NCBI GenBank assembly: GCA_030653635.1
Contig: JAURYZ010000143.1
Coordinates: forward strand, 1 to 7,217
Reading direction: 5' to 3'
Source: Coriobacteriia bacterium
GTDB lineage: Bacteria; Actinomycetota; Coriobacteriia; Anaerosomatales; JAHIQC01
Length of the DNA stretch: 7,217 nt
Shown here: positions 1-6,112 of the stretch, one piece after another
How positions within the stretch are numbered: position 1 is the stretch's first letter
How the letters are laid out: the number at the start of each line of letters is the position of its first letter
Made by a program: the position numbers and the translations under genes
Notes under the pieces: generated by a model
Told to the model about the DNA's origin: nothing
Databases searched by the model: none
What the model saw: only the letters and a program-made list of their open reading frames with translations

Positions 1-1656
1 AACTTCGACGGCGTCCGCGGGACCTGCCTGTTTGACGGTCTTGCCGAGCTGATCGACCAGAGCACGAACACGGCCGTGAGAGGTGCCGGCGACCAACGGG
101 TCCCCGCCCTTCAGCGTGCCTCTCTGGACAAGCACAGTCGCCACAGGCCCACGACCCTTGTCAAGCTTGGCTTCGATGACAACACCAGAAGCGTATGTAT
201 CCGGATTTGCCTTGAGTTCGAGTACATCTGCCTGAAGCAGAACCATCTCAAGCAGATCCTCGATGTGGAGACGCTGCTTGGCCGAGACGTTGACAAAGAT
301 GTTCGTTCCACCCCACTCCTCGGGCACGATCTCGTGCTCGGTGAGCATCTGGCGGACGGTTTCGGGATTGGCGCCGTCCTTATCGATCTTGTTGACAGCA
401 ACAATGATCGGCACGCCGGCAGCTTTCGCGTGATGGATGGCCTCGACGGTCTGTGGCATCACACCGTCGTCCGCAGCGACCACGAGGATGACTATGTCGG
501 TGATGTTCGCGCCTCGAGCACGCATGGCAGTGAACGCCTCATGGCCCGGAGTGTCGATAAAGGTGATTTGCCGTCCGTTGCGATGAACGACCGATGCACC
601 GATGTGCTGGGTGATGCCGCCTGCTTCAGTCGCTGCGACGCCGGTCTCACGGATGGCGTCGAGTAGCGACGTCTTACCGTGATCGACGTGACCCATGACA
701 GTAACAACCGGCGGGCGCGGCATGAGATCTGCCTCGTCGTCGACGAAGGTCCACCCGGCCTCTTCTTCTGGACTCACGACGGCGACCCGACGATCTAGGT
801 CGTCAGCAATGAGCTCGACGACGTCGCTCATCATCGGCTGGTTAACCGTCAGAGGCATTCCCAAGAGCATGAGCCTCTTGATGATCTCGTTTGGAGGTAG
901 TCCGAGCGCCTCGGCGAACTCCCCGACAGTCACGCCCTCGGTAACAGTGACAAGATCGCTTTGCACCGCAGGAGTGTCGTTGTCGGCTGCCGGAGTGGCA
1001 ACATCCACTACAACTACAGCCGCCGCCTGATCAGCGCGCTTGTCCTTCTTCTTCTTGCGCTTTCCTCCACCGGCTTGAGCAGCAGCCACAGAAGCTTTTG
1101 CTTCCTCGATGACCTTATTGCGCGATGCTTGCTCTGCCTCTTGCGCCATACGGCGGTAGCGCTCTTCTTCTTCCTTCTCCAGGCGTGCAGCATCCACGGC
1201 GTTACGCTTGGAGTCTTCCACTGCAGTGACCTTGGCGGCTTCTGCGGCGGCTTCTGCGGCTTGGGCAGCTGCCTCAGCCTCAGTCTTGGCGACCTCTTCG
1301 GCTACCTTGGCTTCAGCGGCTTCCGCGTCTGCCTTGGCCTGGGCCTCAGCCTCACGCTTTGCGCGCTCCTCGGCCTCACGACGCCTGCGGTCATCATCCT
1401 CGGCTTTGCGAATGGCCTCTTCGGCCTCACGCTTCTTCGCCTCTTCCGCATCATGCTTGGCGCGCTCCAGCTCCATCTCCGCCTGCTTTTCGGCGATGAT
1501 GGGCCCGAGGTCCTTACGAATCTTGTCCACGTACGCCTCGACGAGTGTCGATGCGTGGTTCTTTGCGGGGATCTTGAGCCCGGCGAGGTGATCGAGGAGT
1601 TCTTTCGAACTCATCCCGAACTCCTTTGCCAGCTCATGTACTCTCATGCTCGGCAT
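1..1656 (-). CDS. infB: Translation initiation factor IF-2, N-terminal 552 residues (3' end outside window)
   Basis: IF2 is the GTPase that places initiator fMet-tRNA on the 30S subunit and promotes joining of the 50S subunit. An IF2_N domain (about residues 4-52, [18 protein letters not shown]) is followed by a highly charged Ala/Glu/Lys/Arg linker (about 53-200). A second IF2_N-like domain (about 237-290) precedes the GTPase domain: G1 GHVDHGKT 322-329, G2 around T349, G3 DTPGH 368-372, G4 NKID 422-425, G5 SAK 458-460. Domain II begins near 490, and the frame is open to base 1. I chose the ATG at 1656 (MPSMRVHE) because AAGGACGGTGA lies upstream, inside the end of ylxR. The in-frame ATG at 1647 is the alternative. 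It starts 9 nt after the ylxR stop, so it is probably co-transcribed from the rimP leader promoter. Only the C-terminal fMet-tRNA-binding part is missing. Identity is certain; the exact start is less so. Confidence 0.98.
   Translation of the reverse strand, partial: MPSMRVHELAKEFGMSSKELLDHLAGLKIPAKNHASTLVEAYVDKIRKDLGPIIAEKQAEMELERAKHDAEEAKKREAEEAIRKAEDDDRRRREAEERAKREAEAQAKADAEAAEAKVAEEVAKTEAEAAAQAAEAAAEAAKVTAVEDSKRNAVDAARLEKEEEERYRRMAQEAEQASRNKVIEEAKASVAAAQAGGGKRKKKKDKRADQAAAVVVVDVATPAADNDTPAVQSDLVTVTEGVTVGEFAEALGLPPNEIIKRLMLLGMPLTVNQPMMSDVVELIADDLDRRVAVVSPEEEAGWTFVDDEADLMPRPPVVTVMGHVDHGKTSLLDAIRETGVAATEAGGITQHIGASVVHRNGRQITFIDTPGHEAFTAMRARGANITDIVILVVAADDGVMPQTVEAIHHAKAAGVPIIVAVNKIDKDGANPETVRQMLTEHEIVPEEWGGTNIFVNVSAKQRLHIEDLLEMVLLQADVLELKANPDTYASGVVIEAKLDKGRGPVATVLVQRGTLKGGDPLVAGTSHGRVRALVDQLGKTVKQAGPADAVEV
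1057..1500 (-). repeat. Low-complexity charged linker of IF2 with short imperfect repeats
   Basis: This is the part of infB between the two IF2_N-like domains (about residues 53-200). It is almost entirely Ala, Glu, Lys, Arg and Gln. REAEE/REAEA units recur, and a 12-base unit is directly duplicated at 1234-1245 and 1246-1257, encoding AAEAAAEAA. It should form a long helix or coiled coil, or stay disordered. Linkers of this kind vary in length in IF2 across bacteria. A basic [12 protein letters not shown] patch follows at about residues 197-207. The composition also produces a long open frame on the opposite strand, which is an artefact. Confidence 0.8.
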
Positions 1657-1665
1657 ACGTGCACG

Positions 1666-1965
1666 TCACCGTCCTTGCGAAGTCGCCAGCGTCTCAATGA
1701 CCTGGTCGAACTCTCGTCTCAGTCTGTCTATGTCGTCTTCCTTGAGGTGCACTCGCAACGCCGAATCCAGGCGCTTGCGACGCACCGCCGCGTCAAAACA
1801 ATCCGGCTGGGCACACAGATACGCTCCCCTACCATTGGCCTTACCGGTCGAATCAACCGACACATCGCCTTTTGGTGTGCGCACCACCCGTACGAGCGCT
1901 CGCTTATCCGAGCCGGTCGCACAACCGATGCAGGTGCGCAGGGGTGTCTTCCGTACCGTGACCAC
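1666..1965 (-). CDS. ylxR: YlxR/RnpM family RNA-binding protein (DUF448), 99 aa
   Basis: YlxR is a small nucleic-acid-binding protein encoded between nusA and infB in many bacteria. In Bacillus subtilis it has been renamed RnpM and reported to modulate RNase P. Visible features are the N-terminal RKTPLRTCIGC, the basic RALVRVVR strand, the family signature GRGAYLC at 46-51 and a basic C-terminal helix. Four cysteines (C12, C15, C51, C56) are placed as in the CxxC-containing branch of the family and could bind a metal. The start is GTG at 1965: AAGGAGG at 1976-1982 sits 10 nt upstream, and conserved sequence begins right there. The GTG shares one base with the nusA stop (TAGTG), implying translational coupling. 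A longer frame starting with ATG at 2031 would add 22 unrelated residues inside nusA and is unlikely. Family membership is secure; its role here is inferred from homologues. Confidence 0.94.
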   Translation of the reverse strand: MVTVRKTPLRTCIGCATGSDKRALVRVVRTPKGDVSVDSTGKANGRGAYLCAQPDCFDAAVRRKRLDSALRVHLKEDDIDRLRREFDQVIETLATSQGR

Positions 1966-3107
1966 TACTTGGCGTCCTCCTTCTGGTGGATGCGGCAGTG
2001 AACACTGCCCGATACCGCCTTGTTGCGGCACCGCAGCCCAGATGAGGTCACGGCGACGCAGCGGCCGTCGTACTCCTCATCGGTCGCACCCAGGTCACCT
2101 GCGGCCACAGCGTGGGCAAGGCCCTGCTCGGCTGCTTGTGACTGACTCTTGATATCGATACGCCATCCAGTGAGCTTTGCGGCTAGACGAGCGTTCTGCC
2201 CCTCTTTGCCAATCGCAAGCGAAAGCTGGTCGTCGGGAACAATCACAGTCGCTGTGTGCGAGCCATCGTTCGCCATGACGCGGGTAACTTTGGCCGGAGA
2301 CAATGCGTTGGCGACATAGGTCGCCGCATCCTCTGACCACGGTACGACGTCGATTCTCTCGCCGCGAAGCTCGCCGACGATCATGCGCACGCGGCTACCC
2401 TTGGGGCCAACGCACGCACCAACGGGGTCCAGCCCAGACTCGCGGCTAGAGACAGCAACCTTGCTACGCAGACCGGGTTCGCGGGCAACGCTCTTAATCT
2501 CAACGATCCCGTCGTAGATCTCGGGGACCTCGAGCTCGAACAGACGGCGAATGAGACCTGGATGTGTCCTGGAAACGACGATCGAAGGCTCGTTGGAGGT
2601 CTTGCGCACCTCGATGATATAGGCCTTGATCCGCTGGTTGTGATCGTAGCGTTCATTGTGCGGCTGCTCGCTGGGAGGAAGCAGAGCCTCAACGCCTTCG
2701 CGAAGCTTGATGAGCGTATATCGCGAATCCGACTGCTGAACTGTACCCGTGACGCTCTCACCGACGCGGTCAGAGTACTCGTCAAAGATTTTTTCGCGTT
2801 CCGCCTCACGGATCGAGCCCATGATCACGCTCTTGGCCGCCTGCGCAGCTATGCGTGATACATCCTTGGGAGTGATGTCATGCTCCTCGAACTCAGGCTC
2901 TTTCTCTGTGCCGCCCACGGGCACGAGTTCGTAAACATATATGCGTCCGGTCTCACGATCGAGCACCACGCGGGTGTCGTTCTCAAGATCCAAAATCCGC
3001 TTATAGGTCTGGGCAAGCTGCTGCTCCAGTTTGTCGAGCATCTCGTACTCGTCGATGTTCTTCTCGCGGGCGAGCGCTTTGAGGGCGTCCATCAGCTCTG
3101 AACTCAT
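1965..3107 (-). CDS. nusA: Transcription termination/antitermination factor NusA, with Cys/His-rich tail
   Basis: NusA binds RNA polymerase and nascent RNA, promotes pausing and hairpin termination, and takes part in rRNA antitermination. Domains in order: the helical N-terminal RNAP-binding domain (1 to about 115), an S1 domain (about 116-180, ending in the typical [19 protein letters not shown]), KH1 with GPKG at 234-237, and KH2 with GKEG at 300-303 followed by [15 protein letters not shown]. The core ends near residue 320, as in Gram-positive NusA; the acidic repeats of the E. coli protein are absent. Instead there is an Ala-rich, acidic spacer and a tail with C350, C360, C371 and H374, which looks like a small zinc-binding module. 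The ATG at 3107 overlaps the rimP stop by one base (TGATG), and AAGGGAG lies 10 nt upstream. The 380-aa length is normal for the core plus tail. Identity is certain; zinc binding by the tail is inference. Confidence 0.98.
   Translation of the reverse strand: MSSELMDALKALAREKNIDEYEMLDKLEQQLAQTYKRILDLENDTRVVLDRETGRIYVYELVPVGGTEKEPEFEEHDITPKDVSRIAAQAAKSVIMGSIREAEREKIFDEYSDRVGESVTGTVQQSDSRYTLIKLREGVEALLPPSEQPHNERYDHNQRIKAYIIEVRKTSNEPSIVVSRTHPGLIRRLFELEVPEIYDGIVEIKSVAREPGLRSKVAVSSRESGLDPVGACVGPKGSRVRMIVGELRGERIDVVPWSEDAATYVANALSPAKVTRVMANDGSHTATVIVPDDQLSLAIGKEGQNARLAAKLTGWRIDIKSQSQAAEQGLAHAVAAGDLGATDEEYDGRCVAVTSSGLRCRNKAVSGSVHCRIHQKEDAK
1983..2063 (-). other. Zinc-knuckle-like C-terminal module of NusA
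   Basis: Residues about 349-375 of NusA follow the pattern C-x9-C-x10-C-x2-H (C350, C360, C371, H374; H370 is a further possible ligand). Small residues and turns lie between them: VAVTSSG before C360 and AVSGS before C371. The pattern resembles the short Cys/His modules catalogued, as I recall, near DUF5763, in which a Cys-x-A-x-T-x-x-G-x-x-C core is followed by G-x-x-x-C-x-x-H. It is joined to KH2 by a roughly 25-residue Ala/Gly/Asp/Glu-rich spacer. The residues are read directly from the sequence; metal binding and RNA or protein contact are inferred. Confidence 0.7.
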
Positions 3108-3592
3108 CAGTCGTCCGCTCCCTTCTTTTGGTTAAAGTCCACGTCGCCTTTGATGTTGGCCTTGGAGACCGACGCGAAGGGTACGCGAAACGTCTGTCCG
3201 TCGATATCGAGAACGATGACCTCGTCCTCAACCGCAGTAATGATGCCCGTGAATCTCGTGCGACCCTCGATCGTCCTGGTCTTCATGACCGCCGTCGATC
3301 CGATGAATCGCTCAAAGTCCTCAATCTTGCGCAAAGGCCGATCGATGCCAGGTGTGCTCACCTCAAGGGTGTAACCACTCGGTATTGGATCCTCGGCATC
3401 AAGCACCTCAGATATCCAGCCGTTTGCAGCCACTATCGCATCGATGTCGAGGCCGCCATCACGATCCAGAAGCACGCGCACCAACGGTGCCTTGGTAGCG
3501 CCGGCGGTTTCCACGGCGACGAGTTCGTAACCTTCGCGCGCGGCAACAGGAGCCAGAAGCGTCTCAATCCTCTCATGCAATGGTACCTGCAT
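3107..3592 (-). CDS. rimP: Ribosome maturation factor RimP, 161 aa
   Basis: RimP binds the 30S subunit late in assembly and helps its maturation. The protein has the usual two-domain layout: an N-terminal alpha/beta domain (MQVPLHERIETLLAPVAA, then LVRVLLDRDGGLDIDAI at 37-53) that ends with the family signature YTLEVSTPGIDRPL at 74-87, and a C-terminal SH3-like barrel (about 90-155, FTGIITAVEDEVIVLDIDG and FRVPFASVSKANI). The frame is open back to 3709, but I place the start at the ATG at 3592: GGAGGGAGG (3603-3611) sits 10 nt upstream, and homology to RimP begins there. The extra upstream 39 codons would run through the promoter and the terminator-like hairpin. The stop overlaps the nusA start by one base. 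It is first in the rimP-nusA-ylxR-infB operon, downstream of the candidate promoter and attenuator. Identity is secure. Confidence 0.96.
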   Translation of the reverse strand: MQVPLHERIETLLAPVAAREGYELVAVETAGATKAPLVRVLLDRDGGLDIDAIVAANGWISEVLDAEDPIPSGYTLEVSTPGIDRPLRKIEDFERFIGSTAVMKTRTIEGRTRFTGIITAVEDEVIVLDIDGQTFRVPFASVSKANIKGDVDFNQKKGADD

Positions 3593-3602
3593 AGCCGACC
3601 TA

Positions 3603-3611
3603 CCTCCCTCC
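3603..3611 (-). promoter_or_regulatory. Shine-Dalgarno sequence of rimP (decides the start)
   Basis: GGAGGGAGG on the minus strand lies 10 nt before the ATG at 3592. The same 10-nt spacing is seen before nusA (3118-3124) and ylxR (1976-1982), so it supports starting rimP at 3592 rather than further upstream. It begins only 5 nt after the U-tract of the leader hairpin. Confidence 0.8.
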
Positions 3612-3616
3612 AGAAC

Positions 3617-3643
3617 AAAAAAAGCGGGGGTTACCCACTTCTC
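3617..3643 (-). terminator. Hairpin plus U-tract in the rimP leader (candidate attenuator)
   Basis: In the minus-strand RNA, AAGUGGG (3640 to 3634) pairs with CCCGCUU (3628 to 3622) across a 5-nt loop, with one G-U pair. Seven consecutive U residues run from 3623 to 3617. Weak A-U and G-U pairs could extend the base of the stem to 3643. The shape is that of an intrinsic terminator with a rather short stem, the kind for which NusA help matters in other bacteria. It lies downstream of the predicted promoter and upstream of the rimP Shine-Dalgarno sequence, so it would act on the operon's own transcript as well as on read-through from proS. Termination activity is inferred from structure only. 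Confidence 0.6.
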
Positions 3644-3650
3644 GCGAGAA
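3639..3650. promoter_or_regulatory. Perfect 12-bp palindrome in the rimP leader
   Basis: TTCTCGCGAGAA equals its own reverse complement over all 12 bases. It lies about 18-29 nt downstream of the predicted transcription start and touches the foot of the terminator hairpin. Since the RNA could form only a poor 4-bp hairpin here, a DNA operator for a dimeric regulator is the more natural reading. A chance palindrome cannot be excluded, and no regulator is identified. Confidence 0.4.
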
Positions 3651-3674
3651 ACGACAGATTCACGTGCGAAAGGG

Positions 3675-3702
3675 ATTCTACCACAGGGTTTTAGGCGTTC
3701 AA
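3675..3702 (-). promoter_or_regulatory. Predicted sigma70-type promoter for rimP-nusA-ylxR-infB
   Basis: On the minus strand, TTGAAC (3697-3702; 4 of 6 consensus bases) and TAGAAT (3675-3680; 5 of 6) are separated by 16 bp. The -10 is preceded by TGG, giving an extended -10 element. Transcription would start near 3668, leaving a leader of about 76 nt before the rimP ATG. It is the best promoter-like sequence I found in the window, and it sits in the largest gap between genes. Confidence 0.65.
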
Positions 3703-3756
3703 AGCACAAGCGACGCCCGGCCGGGTGGTTTGAGAATCGCGAAGACGGCCATGCAG

Positions 3757-3773
3757 CCCAAATCAGCTTTGGG
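3757..3773 (-). terminator. Hairpin after proS without a U-tract (possible weak terminator)
   Basis: CCCAAA and TTTGGG form a perfect 6-bp stem with a 5-nt loop, 16 nt after the proS stop. CCAT and ATGG outside it could add pairs across a 4-nt bulge. There is no U-run after it, so it is not a canonical intrinsic terminator. It may stabilise the 3' end of the proS message. The neighbouring CCCGGCCGGG palindrome (3716-3725) has no clear role. Confidence 0.35.
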
Positions 3774-3788
3774 ATGGCGAGGGCTATC

Positions 3789-5525
3789 TCACCTCAAAGC
3801 CAAGAGCTCAGCTTCGACCATTTGCGCAACATGGACGGCTGCCTGCTCGATCGGCACCTCGAGGCGCACGCCTGTCATGCGCGATTTGACCTCAACGATG
3901 CCGTTGGCCACGCCCTTCTTGCCCACGACGACCTGGAGGGGATAGCCGATCAGATCAGCGTCCGCAAACTTCACGCCGGCCCGGTCGTCGCGGTCATCGA
4001 TGATGGTCTCAATTCCGGCATCTGCCAGCGCATTCCATATCCGGTCTGCAATCGGGTAGACCACGTCATCGCCCACCGACAACGGGACGACGGCGACTTG
4101 AATCGGAGCGACGCTCATCGGCCACAAGATGCCATTCTCGTCGTTGTGCTGTTCGATAACGGCCGCCAAAGAGCGCGTGATACCTACGCCGTAGCATCCC
4201 ATGATAAAGGGCTGCTCGGTGCCATCCTCGGCGGTGAAGGTCGCGCCCATCGACTCGGAATAGCGCGTGCCGAGCTGGAAGACCTGTGAGACCTCGATAC
4301 CGCGAGCGCCCTTGAGGTCCCCTCCGCACTCAGGGCAACCGTCGCCAAGAGCAGCAAGTACGATGTCTCCCCACTGTTCAATCTGAAAGTCCCGACCCGG
4401 CATCGCTCCGAAGTAGTGATAGTCGTTCTCATTGGCGCCGACTGCCCAAGCAACCTCGCCCTTGAGTGAGACATCGGCTACAACGAGCGCACCTGCGGGC
4501 GGTTTCACGGGACCGAGAGAACCCTTGGGGATGTCAAAACGCTTGAAATCGTCCTCGTCGAGTAGCTCCAAACCGGGTACCGCCCGATCAGCCTTCAGAG
4601 GATTGAGCTCGCGATCCCCCGGAACGCACAAGTACACGAGACGGCCATCGGGCGTCTTGGCGGCCATCGTCTTGACGGTATCGTGCTCGGCGACCCCGAA
4701 CGCCTCAGCAAGTTCGGCGATGGTGTGAAGTCTTGGGGTATGCACCTTTTCAATGTCGCGAGGCTGCGTGGTAGTAGGAACTCTGCGAATCACCGTTTCA
4801 GCCGCCTCGACATTCGCGGCCCATCCACAATCGCAGTACACGAGTTCAGCCTCACCGTTGTCGGCAAGCGCCATGAACTCAGTGGTGACCTTGCCACCGA
4901 TCTGACCGGAGTCAGCCTCCACGGGGCGATACTCCAACCCGAGACGATCGCAGATTCGACCATACGCGCGTGCCTGATCTTCGTAGTGCTCCTGGAGGGA
5001 CTCCTGCGTCGCATGGAACGAGTATGCGTCCTTCATGATGAACTCGCGCCCACGAAGCAGACCGTAGCGCGGACGCATCTCGTCGCGGAACTTCATGTTG
5101 ATCTGGTACAGGGAGAGCGGCAGGTCGCGATAGCTGCGTACCTCGTTTCGCACTAGGGTTGTGATGATTTCCTCGTGCGTGGGCCCAAGGCAAAAGTCGC
5201 GTCCAGCGCGATCCTTCAGGCGAGCCAGCTCGGGGCCATACAGGTCCCAGCGGCCCGACTCGTGCCACAGTTCGGCAGGCTGCACGATCGGCAACATGAG
5301 CTCCTGTGAGCCTATAGAGTCCATCTCCTCGCGCACGATCTGCTCGATCTTGCGGATGGAGCGCCATGCCAAAGGCAGGAAGGTATAGATGCCCGCCGCG
5401 ACCTTGCGGATCATGCCAGCGCGAAGCAGAAGCCTATGACTGGGGACCTCGGCCTCTGCCGGATCCTCTTTAAGTGTGGGTGCGTAGAGTTCGCTCGCGC
5501 GAAGCGCGACTCGGTTGCGTGACAT
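3789..5525 (-). CDS. proS: Prolyl-tRNA synthetase, bacterial type with editing insertion, 578 aa
   Basis: This class II synthetase charges tRNA-Pro with proline and edits Ala-tRNA-Pro. The sequence is full length for the bacterial form. The N-terminal catalytic part has motif 1 around 35-80, the GPTHEE loop at 114-119 and motif 2 FRDEMRPRYGLLRGREFIMKDAYSFH (146-171). The INS editing domain spans about 230-395, with the TVKT segment (283-286) carrying its conserved lysine. Catalytic sequence resumes with ARGIEVSQVFQLGTRYS, motif 3 GCYGVGITRSLAAVIEQ is at 443-459, and the anticodon-binding domain covers about 473-578. Two cysteine pairs flank the insertion (C231/C233 and C397/C400), a plausible structural metal site. 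The ATG at 5525 has AGGAGG 12 nt upstream (5538-5543). A stable hairpin lies further upstream. The downstream neighbour rimP has its own predicted promoter. Identity is certain. Confidence 0.98.
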   Translation of the reverse strand: MSRNRVALRASELYAPTLKEDPAEAEVPSHRLLLRAGMIRKVAAGIYTFLPLAWRSIRKIEQIVREEMDSIGSQELMLPIVQPAELWHESGRWDLYGPELARLKDRAGRDFCLGPTHEEIITTLVRNEVRSYRDLPLSLYQINMKFRDEMRPRYGLLRGREFIMKDAYSFHATQESLQEHYEDQARAYGRICDRLGLEYRPVEADSGQIGGKVTTEFMALADNGEAELVYCDCGWAANVEAAETVIRRVPTTTQPRDIEKVHTPRLHTIAELAEAFGVAEHDTVKTMAAKTPDGRLVYLCVPGDRELNPLKADRAVPGLELLDEDDFKRFDIPKGSLGPVKPPAGALVVADVSLKGEVAWAVGANENDYHYFGAMPGRDFQIEQWGDIVLAALGDGCPECGGDLKGARGIEVSQVFQLGTRYSESMGATFTAEDGTEQPFIMGCYGVGITRSLAAVIEQHNDENGILWPMSVAPIQVAVVPLSVGDDVVYPIADRIWNALADAGIETIIDDRDDRAGVKFADADLIGYPLQVVVGKKGVANGIVEVKSRMTGVRLEVPIEQAAVHVAQMVEAELLALR

Positions 5526-5553
5526 ACGGGATTGGAACCTCCTGGATAGCGGA

Positions 5554-5580
5554 CGGGCCGCGCCTCGAGAGCACGGCCCG
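5554..5580 (-). promoter_or_regulatory. Stable GC-rich hairpin in the proS leader
   Basis: CGGGCCGUGC (5580 to 5571) pairs with GCGCGGCCCG (5563 to 5554), giving a 10-bp stem with one U-G pair and a 7-nt loop UCUCGAG. It starts 25 nt after the stop of the upstream small gene and ends 10 nt before the proS Shine-Dalgarno sequence. There is no U-run, so it is not a standard terminator, and it does not cover the ribosome-binding site. It could be an RNA stability or processing element between the two genes. The structure is clear; the role is unknown. Confidence 0.5.
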
Positions 5581-5605
5581 CTCGAAACAATACTTCTTCG
5601 GCAGT

Positions 5606-5995
5606 CTACCCGATACCACGATCATCAGGGTGGACCGACTCGATAAGCTCATCTGCCCCACTGACCAGACTCATGATCATTCGAGCCACAAGATCCTGGA
5701 CGATGATGGTGGAGCGATTGCCTTGCGCTTGGAATGCATCCTTGAGCGCGGGCTTGACAGCCGGATCACCGGACAACTCCAAGATCACGTCGATCTCGGA
5801 TGCCTTGGCTGCAAGCACGCTCGCGTGCTCACAGTAAAAGACACCGTTTGCTCGGGCCAACTCGGCACCCGAACTGTTCGGGTCTACATCGGCGATTCCG
5901 ACGATCTCGATAAACGGGCGGCCCATCAGTTCCTTGATGAGCGGTGTCGCAGCGCGCCCGCCCCCGACAATGGCAACGCGAATGACCTCTCCCAT
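5606..5995 (-). CDS. Small stand-alone Rossmann-fold (NAD-binding) protein, function unknown, 129 aa
   Basis: The N-terminus VIRVAIVGGGRAATPLIKEL (4-23) is a beta strand, glycine-rich loop (G11-G13) and helix typical of dinucleotide-binding folds. A second strand, IEIVGIADVDP (29-39), ends in acidic residues, which in such folds usually favours NAD over NADP. IDVILELSGDPAVKPAL (68-84) matches the next strand and helix of Gfo/Idh/MocA or homoserine-dehydrogenase-like N-terminal domains. The protein ends at residue 129 without any catalytic or substrate domain, so it is either a sensor or binding protein or a remnant of a larger enzyme. The ATG at 5995 has AGGAGG at 6000-6005, with a tight 4-nt spacing. 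It lies between ispG and proS on the same strand, and codon use looks like that of its neighbours. Fold assignment is fairly sure; function is not known to me. Confidence 0.78.
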   Translation of the reverse strand: MGEVIRVAIVGGGRAATPLIKELMGRPFIEIVGIADVDPNSSGAELARANGVFYCEHASVLAAKASEIDVILELSGDPAVKPALKDAFQAQGNRSTIIVQDLVARMIMSLVSGADELIESVHPDDRGIG

Positions 5996-6014
5996 GAATC
6001 CTCCTAGGTATGAC

Positions 6015-6036
6015 CGGCATTCGAACCTTCATGCCG
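6015..6036 (-). other. Small inverted repeat in the gap after ispG
   Basis: CGGCAT and ATGCCG form a 6-bp stem around a 10-nt loop, 10 nt before the Shine-Dalgarno sequence of the small Rossmann gene. No U-run follows. The 117-nt gap (5996-6112) otherwise shows no convincing promoter or terminator, so the small gene is probably transcribed from upstream together with ispG. Confidence 0.3.
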
Positions 6037-6112
6037 AGGATAGCGCAACCAAGCCCAGTGTGGAGTCCAGAATGCGAATGACCCACGTGGCGAAGCGCGA
6101 GGACCCGCGAAA

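Noticed and set aside
76..666. A 196-codon plus-strand open frame
   Set aside because: It lies wholly opposite the infB GTPase domain, which is unmistakable on the minus strand.
1123..1152. Possible internal translation start within infB giving a shorter IF2, as in E. coli
   Set aside because: In-frame Met codons exist, but none has a convincing Shine-Dalgarno sequence, so there is no sequence support.
1657..1666. 10-bp palindrome ACGTGCACGT before infB as an operator
   Set aside because: It lies inside a 9-nt operon junction and includes part of the ylxR stop; short and without context, it is most likely chance.
961..2001. A 346-codon plus-strand open frame rich in Leu, Cys, Gly and Phe that looks like a membrane protein
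   Set aside because: It is antisense to the infB linker and ylxR. The hydrophobic look comes from reading Glu/Lys/Ala codons backwards. It has no ribosome-binding site and no recognisable domain.
3128..3694. A 188-codon plus-strand open frame opposite rimP, and a 171-codon one at 3774-4289 opposite proS
   Set aside because: Both are shadows of conserved minus-strand genes, and their translations have no family features.
5526..5605. T-box riboswitch for proS
   Set aside because: The gap is only 80 nt, with one hairpin, no T-box core and no terminator U-run.
5996..6112. A separate promoter for the small Rossmann gene (for example TATCCT as -10)
   Set aside because: No -35 element at acceptable spacing; the best pair is 21 bp apart with weak matches.
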